From the NCBI GenBank assembly GCA_030425185.1, contig JAUIAU010000005.1:62001-126000 (forward strand): a stretch of DNA of 64,000 bases. The letters run 5' to 3'. This document shows positions 6,937-16,258 of this stretch, in pieces (the stretch's first letter is position 1; every line of letters starts with the position of its first letter). This DNA comes from Alphaproteobacteria bacterium (lineage in GTDB: Bacteria; Pseudomonadota; Alphaproteobacteria; Rhodobacterales; Rhodobacteraceae). A program made the position numbers and the translations under genes. The notes under the pieces are model-generated. The model worked only from the letters and a program-made list of their open reading frames with translations, made no database searches and was not told where the DNA came from.

Positions 6937-8772
6937 TCACTCCGCCGCGGTGCGTGTGTCCAGAAAACCGCCAGACTGCCTCGTCCAGTAGCGATGGTAG
7001 AGTCCCTTCCGGGCCAGCAGCGTCTCGTGATCGCCCGTCTCGACGATCCGCCCGCCATCCAGCACCACGATCCTGTCCATATGGGCTATGGTCGAAAGCC
7101 GGTGTGCGATGGCGATCACGGTCTTGCCCGCCATCACGTCGACCAGTGCGTCCTGGATATCGGCCTCGACCTCGCTGTCGAGCGCGCTCGTCGCCTCGTC
7201 CAGCACCAGCACCGGCGCGTCCTTCAGGATGGCGCGCGCCAGCGCGATCCGCTGCCGTTGTCCGCCCGACAGCTTGACGCCGCGCTCGCCCAGCCGCGCC
7301 TCGTAGCCGGTGTTGCCCTTGTGGTCCCGCAGCCCGAGAATGAACTCGTGCGCCGAGGCGCGCCGCGCGGCCTCCATCACCTCGGCATCGCTGGCGCCGG
7401 GACGGCCGTAGCGGATGTTCTCCATCGCCGAGCGGTTGAACATCGAGGTTTCCTGCCGCACCACCGAGATCGCGCGGCGCAACGCATGTTGCGTCAGGTC
7501 TCGGACATCGGTGCCGCCCAGCGTGATGCGCCCCTCGGTCACGTCGTGCAGCCGCAGCAGCAAGGCGACCGCCGTGGACTTGCCCGCGCCCGACGCGCCG
7601 ACCAGCGCGACCTTCTCGCCCGGCGCGATGGACAGGTCGAAGTCCCGCAGGGCCGCGCCGTGCCCGCCGTAGCCGAAGCGCACATGCTCGTAGCCGATCG
7701 CGCCGCGCCCTGCCGACTGGGCCGCGTCCGCGCGGTCGGTGATCGCGTGCGGCACGGTCAGGGTGGCAATGCCGTCCTGCATCTCGCCGACATTCGTGAA
7801 GATCGAGATCGCCACCCGTCCCAGCCGGTTGGTCAGCATCGACAGCCGCGTGGTGATCATCGCGGTCACCGCGATGTCGCCGGTGCTCGCCTGTCCCGCG
7901 CTCCACAGGTAGAGCGCCCCGAGGATCGAGAAGACCGGCAGCATCCCGCCGAGGGTCATCAGCACCATGCGGAACACCGCGGACAGCTCGCCGAAGCTCA
8001 GCGCCCGCTCGCGGTAGGTCTCCAGTGCCGCCCGGGTCGCCGCGTCCTCGTCCGCGTCGCGCGCGAACAGCTTGACGGTCGAGATGTTGGTCAGCGTGTC
8101 GACGATCTGCCCGGTCACTTGGGTGCGCGCCCCGGCCCGGGCCCGCGACCGCACCTGTACGCGCGGGATGAAGTAGCGCAGCGCCGCGGCATAAAGCACC
8201 GCCCACAGCACGAAGACCCCCAAGAGCCGCAGGTCGATCGACCCCATCAGCAGGAAGGCCCCGGCGAACATCGCGATGGAATAGACGACCACGTCGGTCG
8301 TCTCCAGCACCAGGTCGGTCAGCGAGCGCGCGGTCTGCAGCGCCTTCTGGCTGATCCGGCCGGCGAAGTCGTTCTCGAAGAAGCCCATCGAATGCCCGAG
8401 CGTGTAGCGGTTCAGCCGCGACAGGATCATCAGGAACAGGTTCGGGCCCAGCATCACGCCCGAGACGCCCGCGTCGAACACGAACAGAAGCGGCCGCACC
8501 AGCAGGAAGAACACCAGCCCGAAGACGATCAGCACCTGGAACGGCCCCCAGAACGCCCCCGGCCCGATCGTCTCGGCGCTGTCGATCACCCAGCCGGTGA
8601 AGCGCGCGGCGACCAGTTCCGACGCCCCGGTCAGGAAGGTCACCAGCACCGCCAGCGCGATCGGTCCTTCCGCCCCGCGCAGCGCCCAGCGGATGAACGG
8701 CACGAGGGCCTGCGGCGGCGCCCCTCCGGCAGGCTGGAACGGATCGATCTTCGGCAGCAGGCGGCGGATCAT
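6937..8772 (-). CDS. ABC exporter half-transporter (permease-ATPase fusion), second of a pair
   Basis: 611 residues. The N-terminal about 320 residues form a six-helix type I exporter domain and the rest is the ATPase. Motifs seen are Walker A GASGAGKST, Q-loop VRQETSMF, signature LSGGQRQR, Walker B VLVLDEATSALD with the catalytic Glu, and the H-loop AIAHRLST. The start overlaps the stop of the preceding transporter gene by ATGA, so the two are almost surely made together and may form a heterodimer. Both proteins end in a similar RQSGGF tail. The substrate (drug, lipid or other) is not shown by the sequence. Confidence 0.95.
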   Translation of the reverse strand: MIRRLLPKIDPFQPAGGAPPQALVPFIRWALRGAEGPIALAVLVTFLTGASELVAARFTGWVIDSAETIGPGAFWGPFQVLIVFGLVFFLLVRPLLFVFDAGVSGVMLGPNLFLMILSRLNRYTLGHSMGFFENDFAGRISQKALQTARSLTDLVLETTDVVVYSIAMFAGAFLLMGSIDLRLLGVFVLWAVLYAAALRYFIPRVQVRSRARAGARTQVTGQIVDTLTNISTVKLFARDADEDAATRAALETYRERALSFGELSAVFRMVLMTLGGMLPVFSILGALYLWSAGQASTGDIAVTAMITTRLSMLTNRLGRVAISIFTNVGEMQDGIATLTVPHAITDRADAAQSAGRGAIGYEHVRFGYGGHGAALRDFDLSIAPGEKVALVGASGAGKSTAVALLLRLHDVTEGRITLGGTDVRDLTQHALRRAISVVRQETSMFNRSAMENIRYGRPGASDAEVMEAARRASAHEFILGLRDHKGNTGYEARLGERGVKLSGGQRQRIALARAILKDAPVLVLDEATSALDSEVEADIQDALVDVMAGKTVIAIAHRLSTIAHMDRIVVLDGGRIVETGDHETLLARKGLYHRYWTRQSGGFLDTRTAAE

Positions 8773-10628
8773 TCCGCGGCCTCCGTCGCGTCCGTCACGT
8801 CGGCCCCGATGAACCCGCCCGACTGCCGCGCCCAGAACCGCGCATAGAGCCCGCCCTGCGCCAGCAGCGCCTCGTGGGTCCCGTCCTCGACGATCCGGCC
8901 GTCGTCCAGCACCAGGATCCGGTCCATCCGCGCGATGGTGGACAGGCGATGCGCGATGGCGATGACCGTCTTGCCCTCCATCAGACCGTAGAGGGTGGTC
9001 TGGATCGCCGCCTCCACCTCGCTGTCGAGCGCGCTCGTCGCCTCGTCCAGGACGAGGATCGGCGCATCCTTCAGGATCACCCGCGCCAGCGCGATCCGCT
9101 GCCGCTGCCCGCCGGACAGCTTGACGCCCCGCTCGCCCACGCGCGCGTCGTAGCCGGTGCGCCCCTCCGCGTCGCTCAGCCCGAGGATGAAGTCATGCGC
9201 CTCGGCCCGCTTCGCGGCCTCGATCATCTCGGCCTCGGAGGCGTCGGGCCGGCCATAGAGGATGTTCTCGCGGACCGAGCGGTGCAGCAGCGCGCTGTCC
9301 TGCTGCACCATCCCGATCTGCGCGCGCAGGCTGTCCTGCGTGACCGCCGCGATGTCCTGCCCGTCGATCAGGATGCGCCCGCCGTCGGCGTCGTAGAAGC
9401 GCAGCAGCAGCTTCACCAGGGTGGACTTGCCCGCGCCGGACCGCCCGATCAGGCCGACCTTCTCACCCGGCTTCAGCGTCAGGCTGACCCGGTCCAGCCC
9501 GCCCGCGCCCTTGCCGTAATGGTGGCTCAGCCCGTCCAGCACGATCTCGCCGCGAGTCAGCGCCAGCGCGGGCGCGCCGGGCTTGTCGACCAGCGTGATC
9601 GGCTGGGCGATGGTCTCCATCCCTTCGGCCACCACGCCCAGCGAGCGGAAGAAGGTCGACAGCGCCCACATGATCCAGCCCGTCATCGCGTTCAGCCGCA
9701 GCGTCAGCGCCGTGGCCGCCGCCACCACGCCGACCGAGGCCGCGCCCTGCGCCCACAGCCAGATCGCCCAGCCGACCACCGCCACGATCAGGAAGCCGTT
9801 CAGGAACACGAGGCAGATGTCCATCACGGTGAAGATGCGCATCTCCCGCGCGAAGGTCTGCCGCGCGGTCTCGATGGCCTCGCGGGCATAGTCGATCTCG
9901 CGGTCATGGTGCGCGAACATCTTGACCGAGTGGATGTTGGTATAGCTGTCGACTACCCGGCCCGTGACCGCGCTGCGCGCATCCGAACTGGCCTGCGAAG
10001 CCGGGCCGATCCGCGTCACCGTCCAGCGCACCAGCACGCCATAGAGCGCGAACCACACCAGCAGCGGCAGCACGAGGCGCGGGTCGCCATCCAGCAGCAG
10101 CACCGCCGCGCCCACGAGATAGGCGATGGAAAAGGTGATCGCGTCGAAGACCTGGAACACCGCGTCGCCCGCGGCGGGCGGGGTCTGCATGATCCGGTTC
10201 GCCAGCCGCCCGGCGAAGTCGTTCTCGAACCAGCCCACCGACTGGCGCAGCACCTGCCGGTGTGCACGCCACCGGATCAGCGTCCCGAAGTTCGGCAGGA
10301 TCGCGTTGTTCAGCAGACCCACGTCGAGCCCCTGCAGGAGCGGCCGCAGGATCAGGATGAACAGCGCCGCGCCGAGGAACTCCCAGCCATGCGTGACGAA
10401 CACGGTGGACGGTTCGGCGCTGCCCAGCAGGTCGACGACCCGGCCCATGTAGGCGATCAGGCCGATCTCGACCGTGGCGACGATCACCGACATCACCGCC
10501 GTTGCGGCGAACACCTTCCGGAACGGCTGCGAATAGCCCCACAGGAACGGCCACAGCCGCGTCGGCGGGCGGTCCTCCGGCGGATACTCAACGTAGGGAT
10601 CGACGAGGCGTTCGAAGAAGCGAAACAT
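8769..10628 (-). CDS. ABC exporter half-transporter (permease-ATPase fusion), first of a pair
   Basis: 619 residues from the ATG at 10628, which has AGGAG 6 bases upstream; an in-frame start at 10652 has less support. Architecture matches its partner: six-helix exporter domain, then an ATPase with GRSGAGKST, VQQDSALLH, LSGGQRQR, ILVLDEATSALD and AIAHRLST. Both partners keep the catalytic glutamate, so this is not the usual heterodimer with one degenerate ATP site. The two proteins are clearly paralogous, pointing to tandem duplication. The inner membrane is the expected location; substrate unknown. Confidence 0.95.
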   Translation of the reverse strand: MFRFFERLVDPYVEYPPEDRPPTRLWPFLWGYSQPFRKVFAATAVMSVIVATVEIGLIAYMGRVVDLLGSAEPSTVFVTHGWEFLGAALFILILRPLLQGLDVGLLNNAILPNFGTLIRWRAHRQVLRQSVGWFENDFAGRLANRIMQTPPAAGDAVFQVFDAITFSIAYLVGAAVLLLDGDPRLVLPLLVWFALYGVLVRWTVTRIGPASQASSDARSAVTGRVVDSYTNIHSVKMFAHHDREIDYAREAIETARQTFAREMRIFTVMDICLVFLNGFLIVAVVGWAIWLWAQGAASVGVVAAATALTLRLNAMTGWIMWALSTFFRSLGVVAEGMETIAQPITLVDKPGAPALALTRGEIVLDGLSHHYGKGAGGLDRVSLTLKPGEKVGLIGRSGAGKSTLVKLLLRFYDADGGRILIDGQDIAAVTQDSLRAQIGMVQQDSALLHRSVRENILYGRPDASEAEMIEAAKRAEAHDFILGLSDAEGRTGYDARVGERGVKLSGGQRQRIALARVILKDAPILVLDEATSALDSEVEAAIQTTLYGLMEGKTVIAIAHRLSTIARMDRILVLDDGRIVEDGTHEALLAQGGLYARFWARQSGGFIGADVTDATEAAE

Positions 10629-10664
10629 GGCGGCTCCTGTCCTGCCCGGCATATAGCCTGCAGA

Positions 10665-11249
10665 TCACAGGAAAACCATGATGGCCGATCCTGCCAGAAG
10701 CGCCGCCATCGCCCCGTTGAACAGGCTCCACGCCCGGTCCGAGGTCAGAAGGTAGGTCAGCAGCAAGCCCGCGAAGCTCCAGAACAGGCAGACGAAGAGG
10801 TTGATGCCCGAAAACGCGCTGGCCAGCCGCGCGGCCTCCTGCAAGGGCGGCAGACCGGCGGAATACCCGACCGAGGCCGCCAGCGCGATCGCCCAGACCT
10901 TCGGGTTCACCCACTGGAACAGCACCGCCTGCAGGAAGGTCCAGGGTTTGTCCCCCGCCTCGCGCCGCGCGGCGCGGGCCGCCGTCAGCAGCTTCCACGC
11001 CATCCACAGGATCCAGCCCGCTGCCGCCAGCTTCAGCCCCAGCGTCAGGCCGGGCAGGGTCAGCAGCAGCGCCCCCATGCCCAGCGCCGTCAGGCCCGAG
11101 GTCACGCCGACCCCGGCCGCCACGCCCAGCACATGCGGCAGGGTGCGCCGGAACCCGAAACGGGCGCCGCTGGCCGTCAGCAGGATGACATTGGGACCGG
11201 GCGAGAACAGGCCGGCAAAGACGAAGGCATAGAGCGGATCGAACACCAT
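10665..11249 (-). CDS. LysE-family translocator (amino acid or metabolite exporter)
   Basis: 194 residues, about six hydrophobic segments. The family pattern FSPGPNVILLTASGARFGFRRTLPHVLGV is near the N-terminus, in which GPN and the following small-residue helix are diagnostic of LysE/RhtB exporters. The ATG at 11249 is preferred to a TTG three codons upstream; neither has a good ribosome binding site. It lies between the ABC pair and the cca operon on the same strand. The exported compound cannot be inferred. Confidence 0.9.
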   Translation of the reverse strand: MVFDPLYAFVFAGLFSPGPNVILLTASGARFGFRRTLPHVLGVAAGVGVTSGLTALGMGALLLTLPGLTLGLKLAAAGWILWMAWKLLTAARAARREAGDKPWTFLQAVLFQWVNPKVWAIALAASVGYSAGLPPLQEAARLASAFSGINLFVCLFWSFAGLLLTYLLTSDRAWSLFNGAMAALLAGSAIMVFL

Positions 11250-11280
11250 GCGGCGCAAGCGCCCGGTTTCGCGGCGATTG

Positions 11281-12414
11281 TCAATCGCGCGGGTGCAGCA
11301 ACGCCGCCTTGTCCAGCGTGAAGCCCGACGCGATCCAGCGCGCCTCGGCCGCCTTCAGCGCTGCGCCCAGCGCCGGTCCCTCCAGCCCGGCCATGTCGGC
11401 CGCCTTCAGCGGAAAGACCGCGGCCGCCCCCCGGGCCGCTTGCGCCAGCGCAGGGTCCGGGTCAGCCTCGCCCAGCGCCGCGGCGCGCAGAAGGACGTGG
11501 TCGCGCCCGCGCGTGGCGCCCAGCCGGTAGCCCGCTTCGCCGGGGGTCAGGTCGCGGCGCAGGTCGTCGAGCGTCCGCGTCTCGGCCTTCGACAGCCGCA
11601 GCCGCTCGGCAACTTCCGTGCCGCCCAGCGCCGCCAGCCGCCTCAGCCCGTCCGGTGCCGCGCGCCCGGTCTCCAGGTGCACCAGCACCGGCAGCAGGTC
11701 GGGCACCGCCCCGGGCAGGACACGGGACAGAATGCCGCTTGCCGCCATCGCCGCCACCGCAGGCGCGGGATCGGGGGCCGACAGAAGCTTCAGCATCTCG
11801 CGCCCGACCCGTTCGCGTGACAGCCCCTCCACCCCCTCGGCATGGGCGGCGCAGGCCGCCAGCCCCTCGGCATCGATCCCGCCGTCGGGATCGCCGTACC
11901 AGGCATGGAACCGGAAGAATCGCAGCGCGCGCAGGTAGTCCTCGCGCAGCCGGTCGGCGGCCTCGCCGATGAAGCGCACGCGCCGGGCCTGCAGGTCGGG
12001 CAGCCCGCCCAGCGGGTCGAACACCTGCCCCTCGGCGTCGGCATAGAGCGCGTTCATCGTGAAATCGCGCCGCGCGGCATCCTCTTCCATGCGGTCCGAG
12101 AAGGCGACGACCGCCCGCCGTCCATCGGTCTCGACATCGCGCCGGAAGGTCGTGACTTCGACGCCGGCTCCGCCGGTCACCACCGTCACCGTGCCGTGTT
12201 CGAGGCCCGTCGGCACCGCGCGCAGGCCCGCCGCCTCGGCCAGCGCCATCACCCGCTCGGGGCGCGCATCGGTGGCGATGTCCACGTCCGACACCGCGAC
12301 ACCCAGCAGCGCGTTGCGCACCGGGCCGCCCACCACGAAGGCCCGGTGCCCGGCCCCGGCCAGCATCCGCAGCACGGGATGCCCCGCCGCGAACAGCGCC
12401 GGATCCACCCGCAT
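11281..12414 (-). CDS. CCA tRNA nucleotidyltransferase / poly(A) polymerase family
   Basis: 377 residues. Class II nucleotidyltransferase that adds or repairs the 3' CCA end of tRNA. The catalytic head has VVGGPVRNALLG and SDVDIATDA with the metal-binding aspartates, followed by RRDFTMNALYAD and FIGEAADRLREDYLRALRFFRF, hallmarks of the family. The ATG overlaps the stop of the upstream Nudix gene by ATGA. The Gly-rich GGPVRNAL differs slightly from the more common GGCVRD, a frequent variant in this group. The C-terminal half is alanine-rich helical, as expected for the neck and tail domains. Confidence 0.93.
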   Translation of the reverse strand: MRVDPALFAAGHPVLRMLAGAGHRAFVVGGPVRNALLGVAVSDVDIATDARPERVMALAEAAGLRAVPTGLEHGTVTVVTGGAGVEVTTFRRDVETDGRRAVVAFSDRMEEDAARRDFTMNALYADAEGQVFDPLGGLPDLQARRVRFIGEAADRLREDYLRALRFFRFHAWYGDPDGGIDAEGLAACAAHAEGVEGLSRERVGREMLKLLSAPDPAPAVAAMAASGILSRVLPGAVPDLLPVLVHLETGRAAPDGLRRLAALGGTEVAERLRLSKAETRTLDDLRRDLTPGEAGYRLGATRGRDHVLLRAAALGEADPDPALAQAARGAAAVFPLKAADMAGLEGPALGAALKAAEARWIASGFTLDKAALLHPRD

Positions 12415-13004
12415 CAGGGCGTCATCGCCTCGGCCAGACCGCGCAGGATCCGCGCCGTCGCGCCCCAGATGTAATAGGGTCCATACGGCACCGCGTAATA
12501 GCGCCGCCACTGCCCGCGCCAGCGCCGCCCCTCGATCAGGAAGTTCGCCGGATCGGTGACATGCGCCAGCGGCACGCGGAACACCTCGTCGACTTCGCCC
12601 GCCTCGGGCACTGCCATGAAGGGCCGCGTGACCCGCGCGAGGATCGGCGTCACCGCGAACCCGGTGACCGTCTCGTGGCCGGGCAGGGCGCCCAGCACCT
12701 CGACCGCGTCGGGGGGCAGGCCGACCTCCTCCCACGCCTCGCGCAGCGCGGCGGCGGTCGCATCCGCGTCGCCCGGGTCCAGCTTGCCGCCCGGAAAGGC
12801 GATCTGCCCCGGATGGTGCTTCAGCCGGGACGAGCGCTTGGTCAGGATCAGCCGGTCGCCCTCGACCGCGACCAGCACGGCAGCGGGTCGCAGCACGCGG
12901 GTCTCGGGCAGCACCACGTCCGGGTTAAGGTCGAAGTCCGAGCTCGGGCGCGCGGCGGCAGCCAGCGCCAGCGACAACCGGTCGATGGGATCAATCGCCG
13001 TCAC
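12414..13004 (-). CDS. Nudix hydrolase, CoA pyrophosphatase (NudL/YeaB) type
   Basis: 196 residues with GTG start at 13004, inside the end of hslO (14-base overlap); GAGGGG lies upstream. The Nudix box GGKLDPGDADATAAALREAW then EEVG is complete, and the preceding LKHHPGQIAFPGG matches the UPF0035 motif of CoA diphosphatases. Such enzymes cut CoA or acyl-CoA into phosphopantetheine and 3',5'-ADP. The gene is translationally coupled to cca downstream and hslO upstream. A second, different Nudix gene lies on the other side of hslO on the opposite strand. Confidence 0.92.
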   Translation of the reverse strand: MTAIDPIDRLSLALAAAARPSSDFDLNPDVVLPETRVLRPAAVLVAVEGDRLILTKRSSRLKHHPGQIAFPGGKLDPGDADATAAALREAWEEVGLPPDAVEVLGALPGHETVTGFAVTPILARVTRPFMAVPEAGEVDEVFRVPLAHVTDPANFLIEGRRWRGQWRRYYAVPYGPYYIWGATARILRGLAEAMTP

Positions 13005-14001
13005 GGGACCGCCCCTCGGGCGTCTCGGTCGCCTCGAACCCCAGCGTCGCCGGGTCCAGCTCGTAATGCGCACCGCAGAACTGGCAGTCCGCCGTGACGA
13101 TGCCGTCGTCCGTCGTCATGTGGCCGATGTCCTTGGCCGAATAGATCGACAGGCTGTCCCGCACCCGCTCGACCGAGCAGGTGCAGCCGAAGTTGACGGG
13201 CTGCGGATCGAAGACGCGCGGCCTCTCCTCGTGGAACAGGCGCACCAGAAGCTCGGTCGGCGAGACATCCGGCCCCACCAGCTCGCGGTCCTCGACCGTG
13301 TTCAGCAGGTAGTTCGCGCGGGTCCAGTTCTCGCCCTCGTCGCCGTCGAGGATGTCGTCGGGCTTCAGCAGGCCGCCTTCGCCGGTGCCTTCGCTGGCCG
13401 CGAAGGGCGAGGCCTTCGGCATCACCTGCATCATCACGCCGCCCGCGCGCCAGTGTTCGGCGCCGCCTTCGTCGCGCTCGGTCCCGAAGGACAGCGAGAA
13501 CCGCGTCGGCAACTGCTCGGACTGCGCGAAATAGGTTTCCGCGCACTGCGCCAGCGTGTTCCCGGCCAGCGGGGTGATGCCCTGGTAGGGCACCATGCCC
13601 TCGCCCTGGTCGATCAGGATGGCGAAATAGCCCTTGCCCAGCATGTCGAACGGCTTGCCGATCGGCGGCAGCGCGTCGGCGTCGTAGCTGGCATAGGCCC
13701 GGATGCGCCCGGGCAGGCCGTCGCCGCTCGGTGCGTAGTAATCCGTGGCGATCAGGCGCACCGGCCCGTCACCGCGGATCTGCAGCGACAGCTTCCAGCG
13801 CAGCTTGATGGTCTGGCCGATCAGCGCGGTCAGCAGCGTCGCTTCCGCCACCAGCGATTCGATGGCGGCGGGGTAGTCATGCTGCGCGAGGATGCGGTCG
13901 AGCGTCCCGTCCAGCCGGATCACCCGGCCGCGGATGTCCGAACGGTCGAGTTGAAAGGGCAGGACGGTATCGTCCCAGGCGATCCGAGATACGAGGGTCA
14001 T
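12991..14001 (-). CDS. hslO: Hsp33 redox-regulated chaperone
   Basis: 336 residues. Holdase chaperone activated by oxidation. The N-terminal domain has SDIRGRVIRLDG, and the C-terminus has the zinc site as CTCSVERVR and CQFCGAHY (CxC and CxxC), the redox switch of the family. Start is the ATG at 14001; an adjacent GTG at 14004 is possible. First gene of the hslO-nudix-cca operon by overlap. A 60-nt AT-richer leader separates it from a divergent Nudix gene, where the promoter should be. Confidence 0.95.
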   Translation of the reverse strand: MTLVSRIAWDDTVLPFQLDRSDIRGRVIRLDGTLDRILAQHDYPAAIESLVAEATLLTALIGQTIKLRWKLSLQIRGDGPVRLIATDYYAPSGDGLPGRIRAYASYDADALPPIGKPFDMLGKGYFAILIDQGEGMVPYQGITPLAGNTLAQCAETYFAQSEQLPTRFSLSFGTERDEGGAEHWRAGGVMMQVMPKASPFAASEGTGEGGLLKPDDILDGDEGENWTRANYLLNTVEDRELVGPDVSPTELLVRLFHEERPRVFDPQPVNFGCTCSVERVRDSLSIYSAKDIGHMTTDDGIVTADCQFCGAHYELDPATLGFEATETPEGRSRDGD

Positions 14002-14087
14002 CACAAGGTCCGGGGTTCAGGTCGGCGCGAAAATCGCTTACGCCTCGCCATATAAGCAAGTTGCAGGGGCGGTCCAAGCCGGACCGG

Positions 14088-14561
14088 ATGATCCGCATGA
14101 TCCGCAGATACGGCGACCCGGTCGATCCCGCCCGCAGCTACCGCCTGCGGCCCGGCGTCTATGCCCTGATCGTGCAGGGCGACGACGCGCTCCTGACGCT
14201 GCAGGACGATCCCGGGCCCGAGCTGCAATTGCCCGGCGGCGGGATCGACCCCGGCGAGCATCCGCTGCCCGCGCTTCACCGCGAGGTGCGCGAGGAAACC
14301 GGCTGGACCATCGCGATCGAGCGGCGGCTCGGCGCGTTCCGCCGGTTCACCTACATGCCGGAATACGACCTCTGGGCCGAGAAGCTCTGCACGATCTACC
14401 TCGCCCGGCCGGGTCGCCGCCTCGGCCCGCCGACCGAGGCCGGCCATACCGCCATCTGGACCCCGCTGGCCGAGGCCGCCGACTTGCTCGGCAACGCGGG
14501 CGACCGCGCCTTCGCCGCCGCCTGGACCGCGCAGCAGCGCCGCGGGCGCATGGGGGATTGA
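14088..14561 (+). CDS. Nudix hydrolase
   Basis: 157 residues from the ATG at 14088; a second ATG 9 bases later and a TTG at 14061 are alternatives. The Nudix box GGGIDPGEHPLPALHREVRE followed by ETGW is intact (residues about 55-78). The remainder resembles short MutT-like pyrophosphohydrolases. Substrate unknown. It is divergent from hslO and convergent with the response regulator/phosphatase gene downstream. Confidence 0.88.
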   Translation: MIRMIRRYGDPVDPARSYRLRPGVYALIVQGDDALLTLQDDPGPELQLPGGGIDPGEHPLPALHREVREETGWTIAIERRLGAFRRFTYMPEYDLWAEKLCTIYLARPGRRLGPPTEAGHTAIWTPLAEAADLLGNAGDRAFAAAWTAQQRRGRMGD

Positions 14562-14574
14562 CCCGCGGCCCGGC

Positions 14575-15852
14575 TCAGGCCGCGCGCCCGCCGGGCGCAT
14601 AGTCGAGCATCAGCACCGACACGTCGTCCTCCTGCCGCGCGCGCCCGGTGAAGACCGCCAGCGCCGCCAGCAGCGCGGGAACCGCGGCCCGCACCGGCCG
14701 GGCGCCTGACGCCCGCAGTGCCGCGCCCAGCGCCGCGTCCTCGAACACCGTGCCGTCGCCGCGCTGCGCCTCGGTGATCCCGTCCGACATCAGGATCAGC
14801 CGGTCGCCGGGGCGCAGCATGTCCTCGCAGGTGACATAGCTCATCCCGGCCAGCAGCCCGACCGGCGGCCCGCCGCTGCCCAGCGCCCGGATGTCGCCGT
14901 CCCGCGACAGCACCAGCGGATGGGGATGCCCGGCCTGCACCAGCCGCAGCCGCCCGGTCCCGAGGTCCAGCACGCACAGGCAGATCGTCAGGTAAAGTTC
15001 GGTCGCCAGTTCGCCGAGAATCGCCCGGTTCATCTCGGCCACCACCGCAGCCGGGTCGCGCGCGACCGGCTCGCCGTCCGGGCCGACGCCCACCGCCACG
15101 TTGCGCGTGGCGTCCGACCCGCTCAGCGTCCCGGCCAGCCGCGCCGTCATCAGCGCCGATCCCATGCCGTGCCCCGAGACGTCGAGCGCATAGAGGCCCA
15201 GTTCCCGCTCGGACACCCGGAAGAACCCCACGAGATCGCCGCCGACATGCCCGCAGGCCTGCATGTCCAGCGCGATGGCCGCGGGCCCGATCTCTGCATG
15301 GCGCGGCCGGATCAGCGAGCGTTGCAGGGCGCGCGCCTCCAGCATGTCGCGCTCCAGCGCCCCGTAGAGGCCGCGCAACTCGCCCAGCGTGCGGCTCAGA
15401 TCGGCATTCGACGCGCTCAGCCGCCGCTGCATCCCCAGCATCCGCTCGGCGGCCCGGATGCGGGCGTGCAGTTCGGTCCCGGACACCGGTTTCACCAGGA
15501 AATCGTCCGCCCCCGCGCCGAGCCCCTCCGCGATCTCGTCCTCGCCGTGTTTCGCCGTCAGCAGCACGACATAAAGCGACTCGCCCTCCGGGCGGCGGCG
15601 CAGCGCGGCCACCAGGTCCGGCCCCGACAGGCCCGGCATCATCCAGTCGCTGATCACCATGTCCACGGGTTCGCGGTCCAGCAACGCCAGCGCGTCGGTG
15701 CCGCAGGCGGCCTCCAGCACCTCGTAGCCGCGCCGTTCCAGCATCCGCGCCAGCGCCCGGCGCTGGGCCGGGCTGTCATCGACGACAAGGACACGCCGGA
15801 CCACGCCGGGACCGGGCTGCGGATCGTCGCACGGATGGGGCGATGGACTCAT
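14575..15852 (-). CDS. Response regulator fused to PP2C/SpoIIE-type serine/threonine phosphatase
   Basis: 425 residues. Residues 20-140 are a receiver domain (VLVVDDS, phospho-acceptor Asp69 in VISDWMMPG, LTAKHG, VKPVSG). A linker of about 40 residues is likely coiled coil. The C-terminal domain has the PP2C/SpoIIE metal motifs GGDLVGFF, ALDVSGHGMGSALM, MSDGITEAQ and EDDVSVLML. Such fusions dephosphorylate anti-anti-sigma factors in partner-switching systems; RbaY of Rhodobacter capsulatus is a named example. No anti-sigma gene is nearby. The ATG at 15852 has GGGAG 10 bases upstream, whereas the upstream GTG would abut it. Confidence 0.92.
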   Translation of the reverse strand: MSPSPHPCDDPQPGPGVVRRVLVVDDSPAQRRALARMLERRGYEVLEAACGTDALALLDREPVDMVISDWMMPGLSGPDLVAALRRRPEGESLYVVLLTAKHGEDEIAEGLGAGADDFLVKPVSGTELHARIRAAERMLGMQRRLSASNADLSRTLGELRGLYGALERDMLEARALQRSLIRPRHAEIGPAAIALDMQACGHVGGDLVGFFRVSERELGLYALDVSGHGMGSALMTARLAGTLSGSDATRNVAVGVGPDGEPVARDPAAVVAEMNRAILGELATELYLTICLCVLDLGTGRLRLVQAGHPHPLVLSRDGDIRALGSGGPPVGLLAGMSYVTCEDMLRPGDRLILMSDGITEAQRGDGTVFEDAALGAALRASGARPVRAAVPALLAALAVFTGRARQEDDVSVLMLDYAPGGRAA

Positions 15853-15949
15853 GACACGCACTCTCCCGCGGCACCCTAGGCGTCCCCGCCTTAAGAAGCT
15901 GTAAAGGACCGGCGGCTATCCCCGCCCCATGCCGATCGGGGAGGGCACC

Positions 15950-16258
15950 ATGCTCGACTGGGACAGGATTGCCGAACTGCGCACCGAGGTCGGGCCGCAG
16001 GACTTCCTCGAGATCGCCGATCTCTTTCTCGCCGAATGCGCCGACGGGCTTGCGGCCTTCCCCGCCACGGCCCCCGGCCCCGCGCTGCACCGGCTCCGGG
16101 GGGCGGCGTGCAACCTCGGCTTCTCGGCGCTGGCCCGGCTCGCCGCCGCGATGGAGGCCGCGCCGCACACCGCCGATCCCGGCGCCCTCGGGACCGCCTT
16201 CGCCGAAGCCCGCAGCGCCCTGCGCGCGGGTCTCGCGGCACGCGGCTGGGATGGCTAG
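15950..16258 (+). CDS. Hpt domain (histidine phosphotransfer) protein
   Basis: 102 residues, a single four-helix Hpt domain. The phosphorylatable His47 is in LHRLRGAACNLGFSALARL, which keeps the H-x-(K/R)-G-x-x-x-N-x-G pattern. The ATG at 15950 has GGGAGGG a few bases upstream, so the in-frame ATG at 15929 is probably not used. The gene is divergent from the response regulator/phosphatase gene 97 bases away, suggesting that it passes phosphate to or from that receiver. Its stop codon overlaps that of ilvA on the other strand in the tetramer CTAG. Confidence 0.85.
   Translation: MLDWDRIAELRTEVGPQDFLEIADLFLAECADGLAAFPATAPGPALHRLRGAACNLGFSALARLAAAMEAAPHTADPGALGTAFAEARSALRAGLAARGWDG

Noticed and set aside
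4009-8847. Very long open frame on the plus strand opposite the channel, methyltransferase and ABC genes
   Set aside because: Composition is rich in R, H, Q and G with no domain; it is antisense to genes with clear motifs, a usual effect of high GC.
8874-11321. Long plus-strand frame opposite the ABC and LysE genes
   Set aside because: Antisense shadow; no motif, same R/Q-rich composition.
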